From contig NZ_CP091244.1 in assembly GCF_021650935.1 (NCBI RefSeq), forward strand, positions 3,348,001 through 3,412,000: a stretch of 64,000 bases of DNA. The letters run 5' to 3'. Positions 8,680 to 16,630 of the stretch are shown piece by piece. The stretch comes from Thiothrix winogradskyi. GTDB taxonomy: Bacteria > Pseudomonadota > Gammaproteobacteria > Thiotrichales > Thiotrichaceae. The notes beneath the pieces were generated by a model. It was not told the DNA's origin, ran no database searches, and saw nothing but the letters and a program-made list of their open reading frames with translations. The first letter of the stretch is position 1. Every line of letters starts with the position of its first letter. A program made the translations under genes and the position numbers.

Positions 8680-9957
8680 ATGCAACTGACACCGACTACC
8701 TTGGCTATTACCATTGCCGCTGCACTGGCAGCGCCTGCCGCTTTCGCCGACACCACTGCCAACTGGCAAGGCAGCCTGATTGTTGAGGGCATCTATTTCG
8801 ACAGTAACAAGGACGAAGCCACCCACGCGGAAGGCGAAGAAGAGGCACACGAACACGCTCACCTGCCCGGCTTCCCGGCTGGCGGACACGACCACGGCTT
8901 CCGTGAAGGCTTGCACGCCGGGCATATCGAAGGGGTTGTTTCCGGCAATATCAGCGACAAACTCAAAGCCCGCGCTACCGTTGGTATTTTGGATACCGAA
9001 GACGGTATTGAAACCGAACTCGAAGAAGCGTTCGTGGAAACCCAAGGCTTGGGCAAGGGTGTGACCGTCAAAGCCGGGCGCTTTTTCTCCGATGTCGGCT
9101 ACCTGAGCAGCAAACATAACCACGAATGGGATTTCGCCGATACGCCTTTGGTTTACAAAGGCATGTTTGGCGAGCATACCAATGATGACGGTGTGCAGCT
9201 CAGTTACGTCGCCCCTACCCAGCAATTTGTGCAAGTAGGGACAGAATTGTTCAAAGGCGATAAGTTCCCTGCTGGCAATAGCGATGATACGGTCGGGGCA
9301 GCCACCGTCTTCGCCAAAACCGGCGGTGACATTGGCACGGATCATAGCTGGCAAGCCGGTGTCGGTCACTGGCGGGCAGACAGCATCAACGGGCGTGAAG
9401 GCGAATTGCACGAACATGAACGCGCCGATGGTTCCATGCATTCTGTCACCCCCAGCTTCAGCGGCAAAAGCCATATCAACAGCGTCAATGCCCTCTACAA
9501 ATGGGCACCGAATGGCAATGCCAAAGAACGCAACCTGAAATTGCAGGCGGAATATTTCCAGCGTGACGAAGCTGGCACGATTGCCATGCTTAATACCGAT
9601 GGCGGTATCGAACGTAACCTTAATTACGATGGCAAACAGGACGGCTATTACGTGCAAGGCGTTTACCAGTTCCGCCCGCACTGGCGCGTGGGGTTACGCC
9701 AAGACAAGCTGGGCAGTGATAATCAGTTGACGCAAGTCAGTGGCGCGGCGGCTACCGAACATCAGGTAGAAGCGACAGGGCTTGCCACCGAAGGCCATAC
9801 CCCCAAACGCAACACCCTGATGGTGGATTACACCCCACGCGAATACAGCCGCTTACGCTTGCAGTTCAACGAAGACAACAGCACGCCGGAAACTGACAAA
9901 CAGGTCATTCTGCAATACACCCACAGCTTCGGTTCGCACGGCGCACACAGCTTTTAA
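8680..9957 (+). CDS. Zinc-locus outer-membrane protein with His-rich segment
   Basis: A 425-residue protein with a signal peptide (AAALAAPAAFADTT) and a probable beta-barrel body. Residues about 45-85 form a His/Glu-rich stretch (EEAHEHAHLPGF, GGHDHGF, LHAGH) suited to binding zinc. The C-terminus ends in HSF, a terminal aromatic typical of outer-membrane barrels recognised by BamA. It is the first gene of an operon with znuA- and znuB-like genes (9-bp then 3-bp spacing) and diverges from the Zur-type regulator. The likely role is zinc passage across or capture at the outer membrane under zinc limitation. No TonB box or plug domain is evident, so it is unlikely to be a TonB-dependent receptor. 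Confidence 0.7.
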   Translation: MQLTPTTLAITIAAALAAPAAFADTTANWQGSLIVEGIYFDSNKDEATHAEGEEEAHEHAHLPGFPAGGHDHGFREGLHAGHIEGVVSGNISDKLKARATVGILDTEDGIETELEEAFVETQGLGKGVTVKAGRFFSDVGYLSSKHNHEWDFADTPLVYKGMFGEHTNDDGVQLSYVAPTQQFVQVGTELFKGDKFPAGNSDDTVGAATVFAKTGGDIGTDHSWQAGVGHWRADSINGREGELHEHERADGSMHSVTPSFSGKSHINSVNALYKWAPNGNAKERNLKLQAEYFQRDEAGTIAMLNTDGGIERNLNYDGKQDGYYVQGVYQFRPHWRVGLRQDKLGSDNQLTQVSGAAATEHQVEATGLATEGHTPKRNTLMVDYTPREYSRLRLQFNEDNSTPETDKQVILQYTHSFGSHGAHSF

Positions 9958-9966
9958 GGAGTCCGT

Positions 9967-10863
9967 ATGAAACGTCTGATTCTCGCTGTCAGCCTATTGT
10001 GCAGCAGTGCACTGGCGCACGCCGACCTGAAAGTCTTTGCCTGTGAACCGGAATGGGGCTCACTGGCACAAACCATCGGTGGCGAAAAGGTTAGCGTCTA
10101 TAACGCCACTACCGGCTTACAAGACCCGCACCATATCGAAGGTCGCCCCAGCCTGATTGCACAAGTGCGCAACGCTGACCTGCTGGTGTGTACCGGCGCA
10201 GAACTGGAAATCGGTTGGTTGCCGATCCTGCTGCAAAAATCCGGCAATGCCAAGGTGCAGGACGGGCAGCCGGGGTCATTCATGGCAGCGCAACAGGTGC
10301 AATTGCTCCACATTCCCGTGAAGGTTGAGCGCAGCGATGGCGATGTCCACGCCGACGGCAATCCGCACATTCAGACCGACCCGCGCCGCATTGCGCAAGT
10401 TGCCAAAGCACTGACGGAACGCATGGCACAACTGGATAGCGCCAATGCCGCGCATTACCAGCAAGGTTACGCCAACTTCAACACGCGCTGGCAGCAAGCG
10501 CTGCAAGGCTGGGCAAACAAGACGGCAAGCTTGCGCGGCACGCCGATCGTGGTGCATCACAAAAGCTGGGTCTACCTGCAAGACTGGCTCGGTTTGCAAG
10601 AAGTCGCCACACTCGAACCCAAACCCGGTATTCCGCCCACTACTGCGCACCTGACGAACGTGTTGCAGCAATTGCAAACCACGCCCGCCAAATTCGTGCT
10701 GCATTCGGCTTACGAAAACCCGCGTTCGGCACAATGGTTGTCGGGCAAGGCGGGGATTCCGGTGGTGATGTTGCCGTCTACGGTGGGTGGCACACCCGCA
10801 GCGACGGATTTGTTTACGCTGTTTGATGACATTATCCAACGCCTGACCAGCGTGCAGGGGTAA
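9967..10863 (+). CDS. znuA: Metal (zinc) ABC transporter substrate-binding protein, ZnuA-like
   Basis: A 298-residue periplasmic binding protein of the cluster A-I (ZnuA/TroA) family with a signal peptide cleaved near ALAHAD. Metal-site residues expected for the family are visible: the His pair in DPHHIE, His in GNPHIQTDP, and His in VVHHKSW. The long His/Asp-rich loop typical of enterobacterial ZnuA is short here (DGDVHADGNPH). Its GAELEIGW segment is also typical. The start follows an AGGAG Shine-Dalgarno, 9 bp after the barrel gene, and the stop is 3 bp before the permease. Mn or Fe specificity cannot be excluded, but the Zur context favours zinc. Confidence 0.82.
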   Translation: MKRLILAVSLLCSSALAHADLKVFACEPEWGSLAQTIGGEKVSVYNATTGLQDPHHIEGRPSLIAQVRNADLLVCTGAELEIGWLPILLQKSGNAKVQDGQPGSFMAAQQVQLLHIPVKVERSDGDVHADGNPHIQTDPRRIAQVAKALTERMAQLDSANAAHYQQGYANFNTRWQQALQGWANKTASLRGTPIVVHHKSWVYLQDWLGLQEVATLEPKPGIPPTTAHLTNVLQQLQTTPAKFVLHSAYENPRSAQWLSGKAGIPVVMLPSTVGGTPAATDLFTLFDDIIQRLTSVQG

Positions 10864-10866
10864 CGG

Positions 10867-11631
10867 ATGGATTGGGCATTGCAACTTTCCATCCTCGCGC
10901 CTGCACTGGTGGCGGGTTTGCTGGTATTGGCTACGCATATCCCGTTGGGGCGGGAGGTGTTGCGGCGCGGCATTATTTTCATCGACTTGGCGATTGCGCA
11001 GATTGCCGGGTTGGGGGTGATTGCCGCGCATACGCTGGGCTGGGAAGTGCATGGCTGGGAAACGCAGGTGATTGCGTTGAGTGCGGCATTGGGTGGGGCG
11101 GTGTTGCTGGGCTGGGCAGAAACGCGCTTGCAGCATCAACAGGAAGCCTTGATCGGGATTGTGTTTGTGTTGGCGGCGACGGGTGGTTTGCTGTTGCTGG
11201 CGAATAATCCGCACGGTGGCGAACATTTGCGGGAATTGCTGACCGGGCAAATCTTGTGGGTGAACTGGGCAGATTTAGTGCCGCTGGCAGTATTGGCGGG
11301 GGTGTTTTGGCTGGTGGTGTGGCAGTTTCCGCACTGGTTGCCTCGGCTGTTTGCGCGGCGCACTTTTTATCTGGTGTTTGCGGTGGTGATTACGTTTTCG
11401 GTGCAAATCGTCGGGGTGTATTTGGTGTTTGCCAGTTTGGTGATTCCGGCATTGGCGGTGATGGGCAAAGCGCAAGAGCAGCCTGCGTTGCTTCCGGCTT
11501 TTGGGTTGGGGGTGTTGGGTTATGCGGCGGGGATTGCGGTGTCGGCGTGGCTGGATTTGCCGACCGGGGCGAGTATTGTGTGGTTTTTGGCGTTGGCGGG
11601 GTTGGGGTATCGGTTGGCAATCAAAACATAA
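10867..11631 (+). CDS. znuB: Metal ABC transporter permease, ZnuB-like
   Basis: A 254-residue ABC-3 family inner-membrane permease with about seven hydrophobic segments. It begins with the family-typical start (LAPALVAGLLVLATHIPLG) and the segment RRGIIFIDLAIAQIAGLG corresponds to the conserved coupling region. It should form the channel for the ZnuA-like protein encoded immediately upstream. No gene for the required ATPase follows: the next genes, on the opposite strand, are an unrelated DUF pair. The ATPase is therefore presumably encoded elsewhere. Confidence 0.8.
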   Translation: MDWALQLSILAPALVAGLLVLATHIPLGREVLRRGIIFIDLAIAQIAGLGVIAAHTLGWEVHGWETQVIALSAALGGAVLLGWAETRLQHQQEALIGIVFVLAATGGLLLLANNPHGGEHLRELLTGQILWVNWADLVPLAVLAGVFWLVVWQFPHWLPRLFARRTFYLVFAVVITFSVQIVGVYLVFASLVIPALAVMGKAQEQPALLPAFGLGVLGYAAGIAVSAWLDLPTGASIVWFLALAGLGYRLAIKT

Positions 11632-11662
11632 TCAAAGAGTTTTGTGTATCAATAAACTGGAA

Positions 11663-11857
11663 TCAGGCAGCCATCTTCATGGGAATGATAGGATAAAGCC
11701 CCTTCTCTTTGGCTTCGAGTATAACAATCTGAACGATATTGCCGTCTTTGTCGTAGCTGATATTGATGTTCCAACCCTGTGAGACCTCACGGACAATCGG
11801 GTTATTGCTGAATCGTTGAACCAGAATATCATCATCTTCATAGTATTTAATGTTCAT
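11663..11857 (-). CDS. DUF2283 family protein
   Basis: A 64-residue protein matching the DUF2283 pattern: an N-terminal MNIKYYEDDDIL strand, the core ISYDKDGNIVQIVILEA and a hydrophobic tail. These small proteins are commonly encoded behind a DUF4258 protein, as here, where the start overlaps the preceding gene by 11 nt. The pair resembles toxin-antitoxin organisation, but no activity is established. Confidence 0.7.
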   Translation of the reverse strand: MNIKYYEDDDILVQRFSNNPIVREVSQGWNINISYDKDGNIVQIVILEAKEKGLYPIIPMKMAA

Positions 11858-12065
11858 CGCTCAACTCCCAGTTGATCATAACTGTCTTAATAATCAGGTT
11901 ATTACGCTCAATCGCTGCGGCGCATATCATATTGTCCTGACGGGCAGCGTATGCTTTGTAAATCCACAGATGCTGGTCATCTTTATACTTAACATCGCCC
12001 GATTCTATCAGGTCAGCAAGAGTCGCCTCATCTATTATGTCGTTCAGCCATCTGCTCTGCTGCAT
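11847..12065 (-). CDS. DUF4258-like protein, apparently frameshifted at its N-terminus
   Basis: The 72-residue frame from 12065 contains a DUF4258-like body (IIDEATLADLIESGDV, HLWIYKAY, DNMICAAAIE, IIKTVMINWEL). In the adjacent frame, an ATG at 12106-12108 opens MISKRFNKPVVLTYHAAEQMAERH, which is the expected family N-terminus (a strand, then His-Ala-x-x-Met-x-x-Arg) and meets the body near 12046. Removing one A from the AA in CATAATAGAT joins the two in frame. The gene is thus probably a 11847-12108 coding sequence with a one-base insertion, or a sequencing error. The shorter start at 12065 may still be used. It partners DUF2283. Confidence 0.55.
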   Translation of the reverse strand: MQQSRWLNDIIDEATLADLIESGDVKYKDDQHLWIYKAYAARQDNMICAAAIERNNLIIKTVMINWELSDEH

Positions 12066-12267
12066 GATAGGTGAGTACGACGGGTTTGTTGAAACGCTTA
12101 CTGATCATGTAGGAAACTTCTGTTTTGTTACCTGCCTAGTGTCACCTGACAAGTAATGATGGTCAAGATCAAACTTTCTCGCGCATCAGGGCGACGCACC
12201 AATGCTTTAAAATCAGTCGTGTGGCACAATCTGTCACGCATCAGCGCACCGTGAACCATAGTCACTC

Positions 12268-12299
12268 GTTATGCTAGCACCCTGAATCTCTCGTTAGAC
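12268..12299 (-). other. attC-type core boxes at the left end of the cassette array
   Basis: Two integron-style core boxes, GTTATGC (12268-12274, in the context CACTCGTTATGC also found at 14131-14141) and GTTAGAC (12293-12299), follow the stop of the last cassette gene. No clear stem-loop with a matching second end was found to the left, so this is a decayed or partial attC. Confidence 0.4.
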
Positions 12300-12592
12300 T
12301 AAGCCGACAGTATCTTTTTAATCTTATAAGCTATATCATTAATTTCTTTTGATAAAAGTCGATAATCTTCAGTGATTTGCTCTTGGCTCTTATTTGCTAG
12401 AAAGAAAAGTTTCTTTGCAGCTTCTTTAATATTCAAAACAAGTTCCGATTCATGGTTTAATCTATTTGTAGCGCACCATCGGTCAATAGCCTTATGTGAC
12501 AAAGCAAATAATTCTTCATGACAAAAATTATTTTTATTGACAATTTGCAAGATGCTTCTTTGAGCATCTATTCGATTACTAAATTCACTCAT
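12299..12592 (-). CDS. Small helical protein of unknown function, coupled to the nucleotidyltransferase
   Basis: A 97-residue, Lys/Asn/Glu-rich protein predicted to be mainly helical, with no signal peptide or membrane segment. Its start overlaps the end of the nucleotidyltransferase gene by 8 nt, indicating translational coupling. Such two-gene arrangements resemble MNT/HEPN toxin-antitoxin modules, but the HEPN R-x4-6-H motif is not evident here, so I do not call it HEPN. The gene is AT-rich like its neighbours and lies at the left end of the cassette array. Confidence 0.5.
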   Translation of the reverse strand: MSEFSNRIDAQRSILQIVNKNNFCHEELFALSHKAIDRWCATNRLNHESELVLNIKEAAKKLFFLANKSQEQITEDYRLLSKEINDIAYKIKKILSA

Positions 12593-13220
12593 TGTTGTTA
12601 CCTTCTAAATTCTCTATAAGAGAAAGCATCCATATTTTTATCGTCTCAATGCTATTAACTGCTATTAATATTTCCTGATTCGTTAATTTTTCTCCATATC
12701 CTCTTGTGCATAAAATTCTAGATCTTTCATAAAGCCTATAAACTTCTTCTGATATGGGAATACTAATATCTCCTAATCTTCTTGCTGAGTTTCTAGAAAA
12801 GTCTGGCTGATCAAATGCTTGCAATGAATAGCATGTTGCAATATTTCTGATAGACAAAAATATTGTAGAAAGATCAAATATTTTGCTATTAACTGATGAA
12901 TATAATGAGTTCGATGCCTTTAAAAAAATATTATAAAATTTAGTACAATCAAATTTTGCGTTAGCATAAACCTTTGGCATCCCTAAATTTTGTAGTATAT
13001 CTTTACCATCATCTGAATATATTAATTTAGATTCTAAGGCTAAGTGCCATGCAAATGGATTGCCTTCTTTCCAGATTTCTTTTAGGCGTGCTAACGTATA
13101 TATGGAATAAATAGAAGGGTCAAATCGTGAGTCATAGCCATCAACGATAGCTAAAAGATCAATATCAGAACCTATATCAATCTCACCCCTGCAAACCGAA
13201 CCGAAAGCATAAATGTGCAT
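12585..13220 (-). CDS. Nucleotidyltransferase-domain protein
   Basis: A 211-residue protein starting MHIYAFGSVCRGEIDIGSDIDLLA, which holds the NTase signature GS-x-x-RG-x5-SD-x-D with the two metal-binding aspartates. The remainder is helical (residues about 60-205). Family members transfer nucleotides to small molecules or proteins and include antibiotic adenylyltransferases and MNT antitoxins; no substrate is predictable here. It starts 1 nt after the stop of the pentapeptide-repeat gene and overlaps the small downstream gene, so the three are likely one transcript within one cassette region. The N-terminus is short relative to many NTases, which usually have a helix before the GS motif. 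Confidence 0.72.
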   Translation of the reverse strand: MHIYAFGSVCRGEIDIGSDIDLLAIVDGYDSRFDPSIYSIYTLARLKEIWKEGNPFAWHLALESKLIYSDDGKDILQNLGMPKVYANAKFDCTKFYNIFLKASNSLYSSVNSKIFDLSTIFLSIRNIATCYSLQAFDQPDFSRNSARRLGDISIPISEEVYRLYERSRILCTRGYGEKLTNQEILIAVNSIETIKIWMLSLIENLEGNNNE

Positions 13221-13221
13221 T

Positions 13222-14031
13222 TTATCGCCTGTTGAATCTTTTTATTATTATTGACATGAAAAACCCAAACATTACTAATCTTAAAAAAAGTATAAAGGCT
13301 AGTAACGCACTTGAGTAATATGTTGGATTTAAAACCCCTAGTAATATCTGCGGTGACTTTATGAAAGAGTTAATATAATCTGATATATTATTAATGTTGC
13401 CTGTACTAAACACATCAATAACAGTAATCCCTATAAGGATCACAATTATTGCTCTGATTAATTTTATAGTACTTTCTCCATTTCCCCATATAAGATCAAG
13501 CAGCCTAAACTCCAACCATTCAATAAAAGTTTTTAGTCTTTTAAATCCTTTGTACTTTTTTCTATAATAAGATTCTTTAGAAGCCCATGCTTTCTTCAAG
13601 TGAACTTCAGTTGCTTCAAGCTCAATACTAATTGCTTTATTAGCAGCTTGTGCATTTCCCTGTTGTTGAAAGTTCATTCTGAGAGAACGAGCAAATTTTA
13701 ATTTAAGATTCTCAGAGCTGGGACAACTGTTGTCTAAAATATCATCATCCAGTTGTGTTCTTTCAAAAGTGGCATAATCAAATTTACAACCACTAAAGTT
13801 AGTCCCAAGAAGATTTGATCCAACAAATTTGCAGCCAGTAAAATCACAACTATCAAATGTGCAGTTTCTTAAATAGCAAGCATCAAAAATACAATATCTG
13901 AAGTCAACATTTGTAAATTGTATTTTTTTGGCTACCAACCTAACAAATAGGTTATTCAAAAAGCTCTCACTCTCTATATTAGAGGAGAATCTTTTATCTG
14001 TTTCAATTATTCTTCCACTATTTTGTAACAT
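13222..14031 (-). CDS. Pentapeptide-repeat membrane protein
   Basis: A 269-residue protein. Residues about 30-95 are pentapeptide repeats of the A(D/N)LxX type (for example FTNVDFRYCIFDACYLRNC, then FDSCDFTGC and LLGTNFSGC), forming a quadrilateral beta helix. A basic helical segment follows, then two or three hydrophobic stretches (about residues 178-197 and 230-260), so the protein is probably anchored in the inner membrane with the repeat domain in the cytoplasm. The repeats are rich in Cys. Its start is 21 nt from an attC box, as expected for the first gene of a cassette, and the stop abuts the nucleotidyltransferase gene. Function unknown. Confidence 0.72.
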   Translation of the reverse strand: MLQNSGRIIETDKRFSSNIESESFLNNLFVRLVAKKIQFTNVDFRYCIFDACYLRNCTFDSCDFTGCKFVGSNLLGTNFSGCKFDYATFERTQLDDDILDNSCPSSENLKLKFARSLRMNFQQQGNAQAANKAISIELEATEVHLKKAWASKESYYRKKYKGFKRLKTFIEWLEFRLLDLIWGNGESTIKLIRAIIVILIGITVIDVFSTGNINNISDYINSFIKSPQILLGVLNPTYYSSALLAFILFLRLVMFGFFMSIIIKRFNRR

Positions 14032-14051
14032 GATTGTGTGATCTATATTAG

Positions 14052-14141
14052 GTCTAACGTCAATATGACGGGCGCGGCGGGGAGTAAGTTGTTAAGAATC
14101 GCGGGCTGTCACCGCGTCCGTCATCGAACCACTCGTTATGC
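14052..14141 (-). other. attC site 1 (integron cassette recombination site)
   Basis: Read on the minus strand, it runs from GCATAAC to GTTAGAC (90 bp). Inner arms GACGGGCGCGG (14067-14077) and CCGCGTCCGTC (14112-14122) pair with a single G-T mismatch. The right core box contains the stop codon of the preceding cassette gene, as is common. The interior is nearly identical to attC site 2. Confidence 0.78.
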
Positions 14142-14604
14142 CATTGCTTTTATTGAATTGATAAGATTATCTCCAACAGTTTTTTCTATTAAAAGAGAGT
14201 CCTGAATGAACTGTGATAATCCTTTTTTTGTAGTAACAAATACATACGCCATACGGGCTGTTTTTTGATGGTGATAATTGACTACTAAAATTGATGAATC
14301 AACTTTAACAAGAGCATCATTTTTTAGTAAAAATAGGTCATCTTGGATTAAAAGTATTGGCATATATAGGAAATGCCGAAGAAATTTTTCTTCTGAATCA
14401 TCATTGTGTCGGTTCTCCCAGTCTTCAACTTTTTCCTCACAATATTGAATTATTTTGGCTAGACCTGAATGTACGTTATCTGGATGCAAAGCCATTAAGT
14501 CATCATTTTTATTCTTTTTTTGAAAAGAACAGTATTGAGTAAAAATATTCTCCCTATTTGAGGTAATCAGACTGTCATAGTAAGTGTAATATTCATTATA
14601 TTTA

Positions 14605-15594
14605 ACCTGAGTTCGGGATAAGCCATCCCTCAATTTAGATCACAACCAATGCTGATGTTTTTAAATCCAGTGCTGGTTTTTTATCTTGATAGGCATATGA
14701 CACCAAGCCAGCAATGATGTTAATCATATAGTTAGTGAGTGAACGGTGGCGTGAATGCTCAATTTGTGAAATATTTTTCAACTGATCATTGATGGTTTCG
14801 ATGATGCTCCGTTTACGCAACATCAGTGTATCGAACGTGTCACGCGCCACGGGTTTCATGTTTTTCTTCAGCGAGGTAATCCATTCAACCCCTTGCTCTG
14901 CCAACGATTCTGTCAATGCCTTGGAAATGTAGCCACGATCACCAAAGACTTTGCCGACCACTTTTTTCAGCAACGTGGGAACGGGCTTACGGTCATCGGT
15001 ATTACCCGAAGTAATGGCAAACGATAAAATATTGCCGCAGTCATCCACGACCAAATGAAGTTTGAACCCATAAAACCAGCCTGTTGACGATTTACCCCGC
15101 CTGCGTCTTTGCGAAAGGTGTGATGACGTGGAATACGCAAATTTTCACAGACTTTCAAGGGGTAGAGTCTATGAAGGCAATACCTCGCCCCGTTTCACAG
15201 CGTTGCTGCATAAACAGGGTTAGTGGCAAAAGAACACGCGGCATTAACTCAATAAAACGTTGATAACTAGGGAGTTGCGGGAAATGACCCTTAAGAAATA
15301 CTTTGACATGACGCTCATAATACCACTTGAAAGTACGATACCCCACTTGGTGGTAATGCACCAAAATCGTCATGATTTCACTATCGCCAAGACCACTGTG
15401 GCGACGACGATGCCCGCCTTTCGGGGTCAATAACGTTTTGTTCCATTCGGGATGAAAGTCCTGACAAAAATCGTCAATGGCACAGAATAACCGTGTTAGC
15501 ATCTCAGTAGCAGCCTTTGGTGGGGTCAATGTTGTGTGTGGTTACTCACATTCTCCCATGAAAGGCTGCGCCTTACCTTATCCCGAACTCAGGT
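14605..15594. mobile_element. IS982-like insertion sequence
   Basis: 990 bp with perfect 18-bp terminal inverted repeats (ACCTGAGTTCGGGATAAG at the left, its complement at the right) and an 8-bp target duplication TATATTTA at 14597-14604 and 15595-15602. It interrupts the PD-(D/E)XK-like cassette gene in the same orientation. Confidence 0.88.
14635..15529 (-). pseudogene. IS982-family transposase, frameshifted
   Basis: The transposase reads in three frames. The N-terminal part (15529-15155) ends at TGA after FIDSTP; the middle (KVCENLRIPRHHTF) needs a one-base shift, and the C-terminal part (from about 15085) begins GWFYGFKLHLVVDDCG in a third frame. The catalytic pattern of the IS982 DDE family is recognisable, with Asp in IAFIDST, Asp in LHLVVDD and FGDRGY, and Glu near RSIIETINDQLK. 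Two frameshifts make this copy inactive unless rescued. The original length would be about 295 residues. Confidence 0.8.
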
Positions 15595-15951
15595 TATATT
15601 TAACATTTTTTGGAATTGTAGTTGCTTCTTTCAATCCAAGATAGTCATCGACTCTAGGATTGAAATTAAACTCATTTAACAAAACTAACGGATATATGTT
15701 ATTTTTTACCTCGAAAACAAATTCTATTTTTGCGCAAGTATGAAACTGACTTTTTGATGCATCCCAGTTATAGTATTCCGCAACTATATCTATTTCTCGA
15801 CTTTTGCCTGAGAAAGGATCTTCAATAACAAGACTTGTTTCTACAAAAAATCCCCACTCAGAGAGTTTTTTAGCTACTTCAGATTCTAACAAATATCCTG
15901 ATCTTGAAAGAGCTTCATACATTTCGTCGGTAGTAATATTCATGTTTTTAA

Positions 15952-16042
15952 GCATAACATCCAGCATGACGGGCGCGGCGGGGAGTAAGTTGGGTGAATT
16001 CGCGGGCTGTCACCGCGTCCGTCGTCGAAACATTCGTTAGCT
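15952..16042 (-). other. attC site 2
   Basis: On the minus strand it runs from AGCTAAC to GTTATGC (91 bp), with arms GACGGGCGCGG (15968-15978) and CCGCGTCCGTC (16013-16023). About 50 internal bases, including GGGGAGTAAGTTG and CGCGGGCTGTCA, are shared with attC site 1; they differ mainly in the 8-nt loop beside AAGTTG and near the ends. Confidence 0.78.
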
Positions 16043-16094
16043 TAATTAATAATAATTATTATTATAAATAGGTATAAAGTTATGGCTTTTGTTT

Positions 16095-16487
16095 CTAGCA
16101 GTCTGTTCCACCTTTTGCCCACTGTTTCATTTTTACAATATTTTCTTTCCAAATGCTATTTCCAGCAGTATATTTGATTTCTGTTTTATTTCCATTTTTT
16201 TTCAAACGAGCCACTAACCATATATTAGGGGATACTAACTCAGCTCCTGTTACAATCATAACCTCACCTGATACGTCATTAATGTTTGAAATTATATTGT
16301 AGTTAGTTGCTGAATTATTTGCGAAACAAAATTTAGTTGCTCTCGAAATATCGTTATATACATCAACTAGATTTTTATCTAGTATTTCTGCATCACTCGC
16401 TTCTATTTTATCAATGTCTTTTAATGATGACATTGAGGAACAAGAAGATATTGATATAATCATTAAGGCAAAAATTAGTTTTTTCAT
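16095..16487 (-). CDS. Cassette-encoded lipoprotein of unknown function
   Basis: A 130-residue AT-rich gene with a lipoprotein signal peptide (MKKLIFALMIISISSCSS). Only two further cysteines are present, one in KFCFANNS and one at the C-terminus (GGTDC), which may pair. The start follows AGAGTTAATAATTC. It is the second gene of a cassette that begins with the trypco2-like gene, ending just before attC site 2. Lipoproteins are frequent companions of trypco2 genes, but I know no function. Confidence 0.65.
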   Translation of the reverse strand: MKKLIFALMIISISSCSSMSSLKDIDKIEASDAEILDKNLVDVYNDISRATKFCFANNSATNYNIISNINDVSGEVMIVTGAELVSPNIWLVARLKKNGNKTEIKYTAGNSIWKENIVKMKQWAKGGTDC

Positions 16488-16630
16488 GAATTATTAACTC
16501 TTTGATGTTTTGGTTTAAAAAATTAATTAGCCTTTACTAATTGAGCTGGTGGTATTATAGGGATAGTAAATTGTATGCGGTTTACATTGCTATTTTCTAC
16601 TGTTTTCTCTCCACTACCACCAAGACTAAA

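Larger units (their letters stand above)
14136..15967 (-). pseudogene. PD-(D/E)XK-like cassette gene interrupted by an IS982-type element
   Basis: Two fragments (15967-15603 and 14604-14136) become one continuous frame of roughly 290 residues when the IS and one 8-bp target duplication are removed; the junction reads VKYNEYYTYYD. The N-terminal part contains SREIDIVAEY and, about 20 residues later, EFVFEVKN, i.e. the D...ExK arrangement of a PD-(D/E)XK nuclease fold. The C-terminal part is helical and unrecognised. The likely original start is the Met of MNITTDEMYEAL (15943) or the ATG embedded in the attC box at 15955; the 15967 ATG lies within attC site 2. As it stands the gene is split and presumably inactive. 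Family is unknown; a restriction or other defence role is inference. Confidence 0.65.

Noticed and set aside
8647..9681. Long 344-codon open frame on the minus strand opposite the zinc-locus barrel gene
   Set aside because: It has no signal, RBS or family similarity and mirrors the high-scoring plus-strand gene, so it is a shadow frame.
10276..11250. 324-codon open frame opposite znuA/znuB
   Set aside because: It has an Arg/Gln/His-rich composition typical of antisense shadow and crosses two real genes.
12061..12298. A complete fourth attC site
   Set aside because: Core boxes are seen only on one side and the would-be arms form direct-type rather than inverted repeats.
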